Source: PLGF01 sp052139695 (GTDB lineage Bacteria; Verrucomicrobiota; Verrucomicrobiia; Limisphaerales; Palsa-1400). Taken from it: DNA of 64,000 nt. The notes beneath the pieces are model-generated. The model worked only from the letters and a program-made list of their open reading frames with translations. It had not been told where the DNA came from and searched no databases. Below, piece by piece: positions 33,275 to 41,093 of this stretch. Numbering within the stretch: position 1 is the stretch's first letter; each line of letters opens with the position of its first letter. Position numbers and translations under genes: made by a program. The stretch spans positions 1 to 64,000 of the forward strand of contig JBKQWF010000217.1 of NCBI GenBank assembly GCA_052139695.1. The letters run 5' to 3'.

Positions 33275-33910
33275 ATGAGACTCATACGCGATGGTTTGTC
33301 ATTCCTGGCCGCCGCTTTTTGCTGGCTGGCCTTAACAGTAGTTTTGGTTGGTTGCGATACGGCCAAGGTATCCGCCGCTCCGCCAGCCGGCGCGGTGCCT
33401 TCCGCTCCGCCAGCCACAAACGCTTATACCAGAGGCGCTTTGCGAGTAGGCGACCACGTTGCGGTGGAATTAACAGGAACGGGTGAAACCGCCCCCCAGG
33501 CAATCCCCCAGGAGATCGCCCCGGACGGAACGATCCAACTGCGCTTCATTGGGCATATACAGGCGGCCGGCAAAACCCCGTCTCAACTTCAGAATGACAT
33601 TGAGGAAGCGTACGTGCCCGCGTGGTACAAGCACGTGAGCGTTTCGGTCACGACGCCGATGCGCTTTTTCTATGTCGGAGGCCAGGTCATCAAAGGCGAC
33701 CGTTTCCCTTACACGTCTCCCATCACAGTGACTGCGGCCATTCAGGCGGCCGGCGGCTTCGACCCTTATGCCAACAAGAAGAAGGTGCGGTTAACCAGGG
33801 TGGACGGCACGGTTCTTATTATCAATTGCCTCGACGTGTTGAAACGTCCCGAGTTGGATCAGCCGGTCTATCCTGGCGACAAGATTGATGTCCCCCGGCG
33901 TTTCTGGTAA
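33275..33910 (+). CDS. Polysaccharide export lipoprotein (Wza-like, short)
   Basis: The ATG at 33275 follows TAAGG and gives a lipoprotein signal ending LVGC, so the start is set there rather than at 33149 or 33254. After a Pro/Ala linker comes a Poly_export domain (about 55-130, LRVGDHVAVELTGTGET then EIAPDGTIQLRFIGHIQAAG) and a SLBB-like domain (about 130-210, FYVGGQVIKGDRFPYTSP and TVTAAIQAAGGF). At 211 residues it is much shorter than Wza (about 380), lacking the last domains including the outer-membrane helix, like the short forms of other phyla. The FHA gene begins right after its stop. Confidence 0.9.
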   Translation: MRLIRDGLSFLAAAFCWLALTVVLVGCDTAKVSAAPPAGAVPSAPPATNAYTRGALRVGDHVAVELTGTGETAPQAIPQEIAPDGTIQLRFIGHIQAAGKTPSQLQNDIEEAYVPAWYKHVSVSVTTPMRFFYVGGQVIKGDRFPYTSPITVTAAIQAAGGFDPYANKKKVRLTRVDGTVLIINCLDVLKRPELDQPVYPGDKIDVPRRFW

Positions 33911-34297
33911 ATGGTTCAACTGCAGATCCTTTCGGGAAAACAAATTGGCGCCTTATTTCAGACGGCCCGATTTCCCGTGAAGGTGGGCCGATCAAATGAT
34001 TCACATCTGGCGTTGGACGATCCTGGGGTCTGGTCCCGGCATTTTCAAATCGACTGGCAGGCCGAGGGCCTGGTCCTGGAGGTCGAACGGGATGCATTAC
34101 TCGACCTCAATGAAACCCCGGTGAGGCGGGCTGTTCTGCGCAATGGTGACGTGATCACGCTGGGGGCGGTGCGCCTCCGCTTTAGCCTCAGCCCGGTCCG
34201 CGCTTCTTCCCAGGCGGCGGTGGAATGGTTGACGTGGATCGCCCTAGGCGCGCTTTGCTTGGGACAAGTCGCGATAATTTATACTTTACTTCTCTAA
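33911..34297 (+). CDS. FHA-domain protein with C-terminal membrane anchor
   Basis: This 128-residue protein has an FHA domain, which binds phosphothreonine peptides: VKVGRSNDSHLALDD with the Gly-Arg, then VWSRHFQI with the Ser-Arg-His recognition triad, and an RNGDVITLGAVRLRF strand with the conserved Asn-Gly. A single C-terminal TM helix (about 105-126) anchors it. Its ATG adjoins the stop of the export lipoprotein gene. The window also encodes a CHASE2-Ser/Thr kinase, and Wzc-type proteins are phosphorylated, so this FHA protein may read phosphorylation at the export machine; that is inference. It ends 9 bases before the convergent purH stop. Confidence 0.85.
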   Translation: MVQLQILSGKQIGALFQTARFPVKVGRSNDSHLALDDPGVWSRHFQIDWQAEGLVLEVERDALLDLNETPVRRAVLRNGDVITLGAVRLRFSLSPVRASSQAAVEWLTWIALGALCLGQVAIIYTLLL

Positions 34298-34306
34298 GAC
34301 CGTGAG

Positions 34307-35887
34307 CTAATGCCGGAAGTGGCGCGTGCCGGTGAAGATCATGGCCATGTCGTTTTTGTCGGCCGCCGCGATCACCTCCGCGTCCCGCACGGAACCCCCC
34401 GGTTGAATGGCGGCGGTCGCGCCGGCTTTGGCCGCCGCGATCAACCCGTCGGCAAAGGGGAAAAAAGCGTCGCTGCTCACGGCGCTGCCTGCCAGTGACA
34501 GGCCGGCCTCCTGGGCTTTCCAAATGGCGATGCGGCAGGCGTCCACCCGGCTCATCTGGCCCGCGCCCACGCCGAGGGTGCGATCGGCGGCGGAAAAGAC
34601 GATGGCATTCGACTTGACGTGCTTGGCGATTTTCCAGCCAAACTTCATCGCCCGCAGTTCCGTTGCGGTGGGCTGGCGTTGGCTGACGACGCGCCATTGT
34701 TCCGGCGCGGCCTGGGCGTCGTCCGGTTCCTGGGCGAGCAGTGAATCGGCGCCCACGCCGCGGAATTCCATGGAATGGCCGCGGCCGGCCGGGGGCAAAG
34801 CCTGGAGCAAGCGGAGGTTGCGTTTTTTTTGCAGCAACTCGCGGGCCTCGGGGGCGAACTCGGGGGCGACAATGACTTCGCTGAAAATCTCCGCCACCGC
34901 TTCCGCGCAGGGCAGGTCCAGGATTTGGTTGACAGCGATAATGCCGCCGAAAGGGGCCTGCCGGTCCGTGGCCAGGGCCTTCTCCCAAGCCTCGCGCAAG
35001 GAGGCGGCTTGGGCGGCGCCGCAAGGGTTGGTATGTTTGACAATGGCCAGGGTCGGGACCTCGCCGGCAAACTCCGCCACCAGGGCCGCGGCCGCGGTCA
35101 AGTCGATAATATTGTTGTAGGAGAGTTCCTTGCCATGCAGTTGCCGAAAGCGGTCGGGGAAGGGGCCGTAGAGGGCGGCGCGCTGGTGGGGGTTTTCCCC
35201 GTAGCGCAATTCCTGGGCCCGGGCGAGAGTCAACTGCAATAATGCCGGCCACGGCTGCCCCGCCGCGGGAGGGCTGGGAAAAGTGCCAGGGGCGTTGCCA
35301 AAGGTTTGCCCCAAATAAGCGGCAATTTGCCCATCATACGCCGCCGTGCGCGCGAACACTTTGACCGCCAGGGCGCGCCGCAGCTCCGGCGTCGTGTTGC
35401 CGCTGGCTAGAATTTGGTCCGCGACCCGGGCGTAATCCGCCGGGTCGATGACGACGGTTACGCTCTCGTGGTTTTTAGCCGCGCTTCGCAGCATGGCCGG
35501 CCCGCCAATATCGATGTTCTCAACGGCTTCCTCCAGGGTCGCTCCCGGACGGGCAATGGTTTGGGCGAAAGGGTAGAGGTTGACCACCACGAGGTCGATC
35601 GGCTTGATATCGTGCTTGCGAGCGGCGGCCTCGTGGGCCTTATTGCCGCGCACGTAGAGCAGGCCACCATGGATTTTGGGATGCAGGGTCTTGACGCGGC
35701 CATCCATCATTTCAGGAAACCCTGTATAAGCGCTCAAATCACTCACCATGAATCCCTGGTCACGCAAGGCCTTGGCCGTGCCGCCGGTGGAGATGATTTC
35801 GACTCCGGCGGCGGTCAGGGCTTGGGCGAAGGCGGCCAGGCCGGTTTTGTCAAATACAGAAATTAGCGCGCGTTGCATTTTCATCAT
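34307..35887 (-). CDS. purH: Bifunctional AICAR transformylase/IMP cyclohydrolase
   Basis: This enzyme performs the last two steps of IMP synthesis (EC 2.1.2.3 and 3.5.4.10). The N-terminal IMP cyclohydrolase (about 1-190) shows ALISVFDKTGLAAFA, STGGTAKAL, MMDGRVKTLHPKIHGG and VVVNLYPF; the C-terminal transformylase shows LRYGENPHQRAALY, the catalytic IVKHTNPCGAA block and the terminal SDAFFPFADG and IQPGGSVRDAEVI motifs. At about 526 residues the length is normal. Start choice among GTG 35890 and ATGs at 35887, 35884 and 35878 is not decisive; the ribosome-binding site is weak. It is downstream of htpX on the same strand, 32 bases away. Confidence 0.96.
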   Translation of the reverse strand: MMKMQRALISVFDKTGLAAFAQALTAAGVEIISTGGTAKALRDQGFMVSDLSAYTGFPEMMDGRVKTLHPKIHGGLLYVRGNKAHEAAARKHDIKPIDLVVVNLYPFAQTIARPGATLEEAVENIDIGGPAMLRSAAKNHESVTVVIDPADYARVADQILASGNTTPELRRALAVKVFARTAAYDGQIAAYLGQTFGNAPGTFPSPPAAGQPWPALLQLTLARAQELRYGENPHQRAALYGPFPDRFRQLHGKELSYNNIIDLTAAAALVAEFAGEVPTLAIVKHTNPCGAAQAASLREAWEKALATDRQAPFGGIIAVNQILDLPCAEAVAEIFSEVIVAPEFAPEARELLQKKRNLRLLQALPPAGRGHSMEFRGVGADSLLAQEPDDAQAAPEQWRVVSQRQPTATELRAMKFGWKIAKHVKSNAIVFSAADRTLGVGAGQMSRVDACRIAIWKAQEAGLSLAGSAVSSDAFFPFADGLIAAAKAGATAAIQPGGSVRDAEVIAAADKNDMAMIFTGTRHFRH

Positions 35888-35919
35888 CACAACGCGTTGC
35901 TATAATGAGAAAAGACCAT

Positions 35920-36843
35920 TTAGTCAATGGACGGATGCTCCAGCCGCGCGATGCGCTCATCCAGGGGCGGATGGCTGGCGAAGAGGGCCATCAGCCCCCC
36001 GGTCCTGCCGGAGATCTTAAGAGCTTGAAAGGCAGGCTGTTGCGCACCGGTGGCCATGTCAGCGCCGCCTTCGTGGATCGCTTTGAGAGTTTTAAGCGCC
36101 GAAAGCATGTGATCGCGTCCAGCGTAGCGGGCGCCGCCGGCGTCGGCGCGGAATTCACGCCAGCGCGAAAACCAGTTCACCACAATCATGCCCAGCAGCA
36201 TGAAGACAAACTGGAAGAGGTTGATCAGCATGAACTCCATGAAAAAATTGCCGCCGCGGTCGTCGTCGCGCGAAGAGCCCCGCGAGAGCGCAAAGGCCAG
36301 AATGCGGGCCAGGAACATGGCAAACGCGTTCACGACGCCCTGGATCAGCGTCATTGTGACCATGTCGCCGTTGGCAATGTGGGCGGTTTCGTGCCCCAGG
36401 ACGCCTTCCACATCGTATTGGCGCATGTGCGTGAGCAGGCCTGAGGAAACGGCCACCAAGGCGCGCGAACGGCTGGGCCCGGTGGCGAAGGCATTGACCT
36501 CAGGTGAATCGTAGATGCCGACTTCGGGCATCGTGTCCAGTCCGGCGGCGCGGGCCAGCCGGTAAATGGTTTGGACAAGCCGCTGGGCGTCAGGGTCCGT
36601 GGTATTCGGATCGACGACCTGCACACCCATCATCATTTTGGCCATCCAACGTGAGAGCAGGAGGGAAATAAACGCGCCGCCCATGCCCCAGATGAAGCAG
36701 AAGATGAAAAGGGATTCCGTGCCGCCGAAGCGATTGACTTGTCCGCGGAAGAGCAGGCTGACGATGATGCCGATGGTCAGCATGACCAAGAGGTTGACTA
36801 AGAAAAACAGCGTTATTCTTTTGGCGATTTGGAAAAATTTCAT
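35920..36843 (-). CDS. htpX: Membrane zinc metalloprotease HtpX
   Basis: This 307-residue M48 protease sits in the inner membrane and degrades misfolded membrane proteins. Two N-terminal TM helices (about 10-30, 38-58) precede the zinc motif in GHETAHIANGD (HExxH) and a second pair of helices, with the third zinc ligand Glu in REFRADAGGARYAG. The conserved VNAFATGPSRSRALVAV strand marks the active-site region. The length matches E. coli HtpX. It lies between purH and the DUF3863-type gene, all on the minus strand, but with a 144-base upstream gap that could hold its own promoter. Confidence 0.94.
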   Translation of the reverse strand: MKFFQIAKRITLFFLVNLLVMLTIGIIVSLLFRGQVNRFGGTESLFIFCFIWGMGGAFISLLLSRWMAKMMMGVQVVDPNTTDPDAQRLVQTIYRLARAAGLDTMPEVGIYDSPEVNAFATGPSRSRALVAVSSGLLTHMRQYDVEGVLGHETAHIANGDMVTMTLIQGVVNAFAMFLARILAFALSRGSSRDDDRGGNFFMEFMLINLFQFVFMLLGMIVVNWFSRWREFRADAGGARYAGRDHMLSALKTLKAIHEGGADMATGAQQPAFQALKISGRTGGLMALFASHPPLDERIARLEHPSID

Positions 36844-36987
36844 AGTTCAGTTCTCCAGAACTCGTCGGTTTCCCGCAGTCGGTTTGACCGCGACCGCGCC
36901 GAGACGTTCACCCGCGGTAAAATGGGGGTTTTCCCGGCAGATTGCAAGTCCACGCCTGGCAATGCTTCCTTTGTCTGAAGCTAAAAG

Positions 36988-38370
36988 TCAAAGGACGGGC
37001 CGGATAATGGCTTGATCCTCCGGCGGCAAATCGGCCAGCGGCACGGGCTTGTCCTGGGGCCGCGTTCCCTTCTGATTGATGCCGCCCAGCAAGCTCCAAT
37101 TGCGGGCCGGATGGTCGGGTCGCGCGTCGCCCGGTTCCTGGGCCTTGCGGTCGTAGCGGGTGAAATCAATCACCTGGTCTGGCCCGTTGGTTTTCCAGTC
37201 GCGCAAAAGAGCCAGGCGAAATTGCCGGTTCATGAACCAGCGGATCTCCAGGTTCTCATCGGACCCCCCGATGCCAGTGCCGCGCTGCGTGAAACGGTAA
37301 TTCAGCCGGGCGTTGTTCCTAAAATGCTTCCGCCAAGCCAGGCCAAAATCGCCCTGCGTGAGGCAATAGGTCCCGGGCCATCGCCGGCGAATTCCATCCA
37401 TCCAGCCGGTCAGCCCTTCAAGACCAATGGGAAGGGACAGCTCCCAGCAATTGGTGACCCAGGCAAAGTCATTGAGCTTGAACCCGGTGTCGAAGTGGGC
37501 GGCGGTCGTGGCCAGCATTTGCTTGAGGCCTTTTTCCAGCCCATAAGCTCCCAGCGTTTCGATCGGTCCGACTCCCATGCGGCTGTTGAATCCGCCGTCA
37601 AAACCCCGCCGCCGCGCCGCCAGAAAGTCCACCGTCCAGCCGTCCAGGTTGACACAGTCGATGAAGTCCGCTTTGCTTTGCGCCGGCTTGAGGAAATGTT
37701 CGCGACTGGGATAATAAGGATAACAAATCGAACCTTCGCCATCCCCGTTGTCAATCGCATACTGGCTCCAGATGTTGCCTTGGGCGGCGTGGATGCCCTC
37801 TTCCTGCGCCAGAAAACGAAGGTTTTCCGCCGCCAGAAACCCGCCCACCACGCTCCCCGGCCGATCCGCGCCGCCGACCATTTCCGAGACCAGGGCCAGG
37901 GCGTCATGCAAATCACGGTTGACCTGCTGGCGGGAGTTATACATGGGGGCGAAGTAGCCGCCGGGGATGAAAGTGATTTCGTCCCCCAATTCGTGATGAT
38001 ATTCCGCGACCTGGCGGCGGATGTCTTGGTAGTTTGTCCTTTGGTCCCGCAACGCCAGCCAGGAGAAAGCCCAGGTCATCCGGCCGCCGGGAAAGCCGCG
38101 GTCAAATGCCTCGCGCATGGAGCGGGTTCGCCGCAGGGTATGCAAAGAGCCTTCGTCCTCGCCGGCATTCCGGTCCCGGCTCACTTCAATTTGATTGACT
38201 CGAATCACTGATTTGAAAGTGAGAAAGCGGTTGCCCATCAAGCGGGGCGGAGGCGTCTTCTTTTCAGACGCGGCCAGCCCGGTGTCCGGCCAGAGTCCTG
38301 GCAAATACGCCGCCGCCCCGGCCCCGGCGGCCAGGGACGATTTCAAAAAAGCTCGACGATCCAGTTTCAC
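36988..38370 (-). CDS. Tat-exported protein, DUF3863-like
   Basis: The protein has a twin-arginine signal (DRRAFLKSSLAAGAGAAAYL) and a mature domain of about 420 residues. The FLTFKSVIRVNQIEVSRDRN segment after the signal resembles the start of the DUF3863 family of Bacteroidetes and Verrucomicrobia. Further blocks GGFLAAENLRFLA, QYAIDNGDGEGSICYPYYPS and LNDFAWVTNCWELS are rich in acidic and aromatic residues, as in secreted polysaccharide-active proteins, but no catalytic motif is established. The family name is from recollection. It may bind or cleave an extracellular glycan; function is otherwise unknown. Confidence 0.6.
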   Translation of the reverse strand: MKLDRRAFLKSSLAAGAGAAAYLPGLWPDTGLAASEKKTPPPRLMGNRFLTFKSVIRVNQIEVSRDRNAGEDEGSLHTLRRTRSMREAFDRGFPGGRMTWAFSWLALRDQRTNYQDIRRQVAEYHHELGDEITFIPGGYFAPMYNSRQQVNRDLHDALALVSEMVGGADRPGSVVGGFLAAENLRFLAQEEGIHAAQGNIWSQYAIDNGDGEGSICYPYYPSREHFLKPAQSKADFIDCVNLDGWTVDFLAARRRGFDGGFNSRMGVGPIETLGAYGLEKGLKQMLATTAAHFDTGFKLNDFAWVTNCWELSLPIGLEGLTGWMDGIRRRWPGTYCLTQGDFGLAWRKHFRNNARLNYRFTQRGTGIGGSDENLEIRWFMNRQFRLALLRDWKTNGPDQVIDFTRYDRKAQEPGDARPDHPARNWSLLGGINQKGTRPQDKPVPLADLPPEDQAIIRPVL

Positions 38371-38576
38371 AGCCGGCGGTCCTTTAGGAAAACGACCAAT
38401 CTTGGGAAGAGGACTTGCGCCCCGGCAGCGATGGAAAAGAAACGGACATCGCCCCCTCTTGTAACGTCGCGCGTCAGATTTGCAATCTCAATTCTTTGTT
38501 CTTGCGCTCTGGGGCAATTAGTTGTCCGCTATGGGAGCGGATAGCGAATTGGCAACGGCTTGCTGAAACAGAAACC

Positions 38577-40082
38577 ATGATCTCATTCTCGCGCGAAAGC
38601 CCTCGGGTCCGGCCAACGGTGTCCAGCCAGGAGGCCAACGGCAAGACCCGGGTCTTGATGGTGGACGACAACCTGCCTTTTCTGGAGCTTTATTCCCAGA
38701 GTCTGCGGGACGCGGGCTATGAAGTTTCAACGGCCACGAACGGCTCTCAAGCCTTGCGGCTCATTCGCAACGAATTACCAGACCTGGTGGTGCTGGACGT
38801 GGTGCTGCCTGGTTTGAGCGGAATTGAAATCTGCCGCAAGATCAGAGCGGACCGCGACTTGCGCGACGTCTTTGTCGTGCTGATTTCCGGGCAGGCGATC
38901 AGCCCCGAACAGACGGTAGATGGCTTGGCGATCGGCGCGGATGAGTATCTCTTCAAGCCGCTCAGTCTCAGCGAGTTCAGAGCGAGGATTCGGACAATGG
39001 TTCGGCTGATGGACACCGCGTCGGCCCTGCGGGCCAGTGAACAGCATTATCGGGGATTGGTTGAAGTTCTGCCCGACGCGGTGGCGCTGATTAATCCGCA
39101 ATTTCAAATCGCCGGTGTGAACGAGCGGGCGGCAGCCATGCTGGGCTATGGCGACGCCGGCGAATTGTTGGGTAAAAACGCCGTCGAATTAATTCAAGCT
39201 CAGGACCGCGACCGTTTTCGTGCCGATATGGCGGCTCTCAAGACCAGGATGGCGAGCGCGGAATACGTGCTGTTGAGAAAGGACGGCAAAGGCATCCCGG
39301 TGGAAATGAGCGTCACGGTTTCGGAGTCAACGGGCGGAGAAAGCATCGGATGGATTACGGTGGCGCGCGACATTACCGAGAGGAAGCGGGTGGAGGAGGA
39401 GTTGCGACGTTTGCCGCGGCGCATTTCTGAAGCGCAGGAAGCGGAACGCTCGCGGGTGGCGCGCGAATTGCACGACGGCGTCAATCAAGTGATTGCGTCC
39501 GCCGCCATGAGGCTGCGGCGGGTGCAGGACATGGTCTCCGCGCAAAACCCCGCGGCGAGCGAACTGATTTCGCGCTCGCACAAGCTGCTCGTCCAGGCCC
39601 TGGAAGAGAACCGTCGCATTGCCCGCAACCTTCGCCCGACCGACCTCGATGACCTTGGCCTGGGAGATGCCTGCCGCAACCTCTGCAAAGAGCTGAAAAC
39701 CCGGACCGGCCTGGCGGTGAGTTGCCAGTTCGCCCGCTTTTCCAAGCCCTTGCCGCCAGAGGTCGATCTGGGTCTGTTCCGCGTCGTGCAGGAGGCGCTC
39801 AATAACGTCGAAAAGCACGCCCGCGCTAAAACGGTCCGGTTGCGAATTGCCAGCAACCGCGGGGCTGTGACACTCAAAATCCAGGATGACGGACGGGGCT
39901 TTGACCCTGCCGTACTGGAGGCGGGCAAGGCCGATAGACGGGGGATCGGTTTATCCAGCCTGCAGGAGCGCGCTGCCGCTTTGGGAGGGACTTGTGAAGT
40001 ATTCTCGAAGCCCGGTCACGGAACCGCCATTACCGTGCGGGTCCCTGCTCCGAAAGACCGCCGGGCCAAAACCGCAAAATAG
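38577..40082 (+). CDS. Receiver-PAS-HisKA_3 hybrid sensor kinase
   Basis: The ATG at 38577 puts the start 15 or so residues before the domain; the frame from 38415 adds unrelated sequence. This 501-residue protein has an N-terminal receiver (about 25-140, VLMVDDNLPFLELY with phosphoacceptor in LVVLDVVLPGLSG), a PAS domain (about 160-275, LVEVLPDAVALINPQ), and a NarX/DesK-type kinase with AERSRVARELHDGVNQVIAS (phosphoacceptor His) and an ATPase domain with VVQEALNNVEKHA and DDGRGFDP then GIGLSSLQERAAALGG. It is soluble. It converges with a NarL-type regulator gene just 4 bases away, likely its partner. The receiver at the front makes it part of a phosphorelay. Confidence 0.92.
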   Translation: MISFSRESPRVRPTVSSQEANGKTRVLMVDDNLPFLELYSQSLRDAGYEVSTATNGSQALRLIRNELPDLVVLDVVLPGLSGIEICRKIRADRDLRDVFVVLISGQAISPEQTVDGLAIGADEYLFKPLSLSEFRARIRTMVRLMDTASALRASEQHYRGLVEVLPDAVALINPQFQIAGVNERAAAMLGYGDAGELLGKNAVELIQAQDRDRFRADMAALKTRMASAEYVLLRKDGKGIPVEMSVTVSESTGGESIGWITVARDITERKRVEEELRRLPRRISEAQEAERSRVARELHDGVNQVIASAAMRLRRVQDMVSAQNPAASELISRSHKLLVQALEENRRIARNLRPTDLDDLGLGDACRNLCKELKTRTGLAVSCQFARFSKPLPPEVDLGLFRVVQEALNNVEKHARAKTVRLRIASNRGAVTLKIQDDGRGFDPAVLEAGKADRRGIGLSSLQERAAALGGTCEVFSKPGHGTAITVRVPAPKDRRAKTAK

Positions 40083-40086
40083 TCCG

Positions 40087-40758
40087 TCAGGCTTCGCTGG
40101 CCCCTTGCCAGCAGACAGCAAAGCGAACCAGGGCGTTGCTGTTTTTCAAATTCAGCTTCTTCTGCATTTCAGCGTAATATTCTTCGAGCCTTTGCGGGGT
40201 CAAAGCGAGGTAGGACGCTACCTCTTGGTCGCTTTTCCCGGCGCCCAACAATCCGAGGACCTCCAGTTCCAAGTCGCTCAATCGGTCAATCGCGCGCGGC
40301 GGTAACTGAGGCTGGGCGCGACGGGAACCCTTGGAGCCGGAAGCCAGGACTTCTTCGCTGACGTAGATGCGCCCAGCCAGGACGTCGCGGACGGCGGCAA
40401 TGATTTCTTCCGGGTCTTGTTGCTTCATGACGTAACCGTCCCCTCCGGCGCGAAGGACTCTGGCCGCATAAAGTTGCTCATCGCGCATGGAGATAACCAA
40501 CAACTTCATTTGCGGGTAAGCGGGGCGAAGCTGTTTGATCAAATCCAGTCCGCTCATGCCAGGGAGGGTAATATCAACCAGCACAAGGTCAGGTTTGAGG
40601 CGAGGGATGAGGCGCAGGGCCACTTCCGCCGAGCCGGCTTTGCCACAGACGGTCAAGCCCGGCTCAGTCTTCAGGACTTCCACTAAACCCTCGGCGTAAA
40701 CCGGGTGGTCCTCAACCAGGAACACTTTCTTGACATTGGTGCTCGCGCCTTTTTTCAT
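40087..40758 (-). CDS. NarL/FixJ-type response regulator
   Basis: The ATG at 40758 begins just before the receiver; the longer frame from 40953 is unrelated sequence. The receiver (about 10-130) has KKVFLVEDHPVYAEGLVEVL, phosphoacceptor LVLVDITLPGMSG and the Lys in GYVMKQ. The C-terminal LuxR-type domain (about 160-220) contains LSDLELEVLGLLGAGKSDQEVASYL, but the recognition helix (TPQRLEEYYAEMQKKL) departs from the usual TVKxHxxxIxxKL in its first part. It is convergent with the HisKA_3 kinase gene, a common arrangement for cognate pairs. The ribosome-binding site GGAG directly abuts the start, which is unusual. Confidence 0.9.
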   Translation of the reverse strand: MKKGASTNVKKVFLVEDHPVYAEGLVEVLKTEPGLTVCGKAGSAEVALRLIPRLKPDLVLVDITLPGMSGLDLIKQLRPAYPQMKLLVISMRDEQLYAARVLRAGGDGYVMKQQDPEEIIAAVRDVLAGRIYVSEEVLASGSKGSRRAQPQLPPRAIDRLSDLELEVLGLLGAGKSDQEVASYLALTPQRLEEYYAEMQKKLNLKNSNALVRFAVCWQGASEA

Positions 40759-41093
40759 CTCCAGTATGAGGGTGCAATCTAGGGTCCCGCCACCCAAAGT
40801 CAATCCTTGATATGCGGTGTGACCGTGTCGGAAACTGCCGCAAGGCTGGGGGAATAGAGCGATCAAACCAACTCCAGGAAATTCGTTCTTTGACCTGCTC
40901 CCTTTCCTTGCCGGGCTGATGAACTGTTTGGCAGGAAGTTCGTCGCCAGCCAAAAAATGGTTAAGGAATCACCAGAGATAGGGTGCGGTCGGAGTTGAAG
41001 GCGATCTAAACTTCCGGCGAAATTGAGCGAAGTGCCGCGCGGACGGAAGGCCAATTGGCACCGGCAGCCGCGGCCCAGATTATAGGTGAAATC
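40759..41093. other. Intergenic region, 335 bp
   Basis: This gap separates the divergent NarL-type regulator and acyl-CoA dehydrogenase genes and must hold both promoters. No convincing promoter, hairpin or RNA element was seen apart from the ribosome-binding site AGGTGA before the dehydrogenase ATG at 41094. Confidence 0.4.

Noticed and set aside
34188..35252. 354-codon Arg/Gly/Pro-rich frame within purH
   Set aside because: Its composition is typical of a shifted frame of a GC-rich gene; purH motifs are intact in the other frame.
37012..38211. 399-codon frame antisense to the Tat-exported DUF3863-type gene
   Set aside because: No signal, domain or ribosome-binding site; the minus-strand gene has a clear Tat signal.
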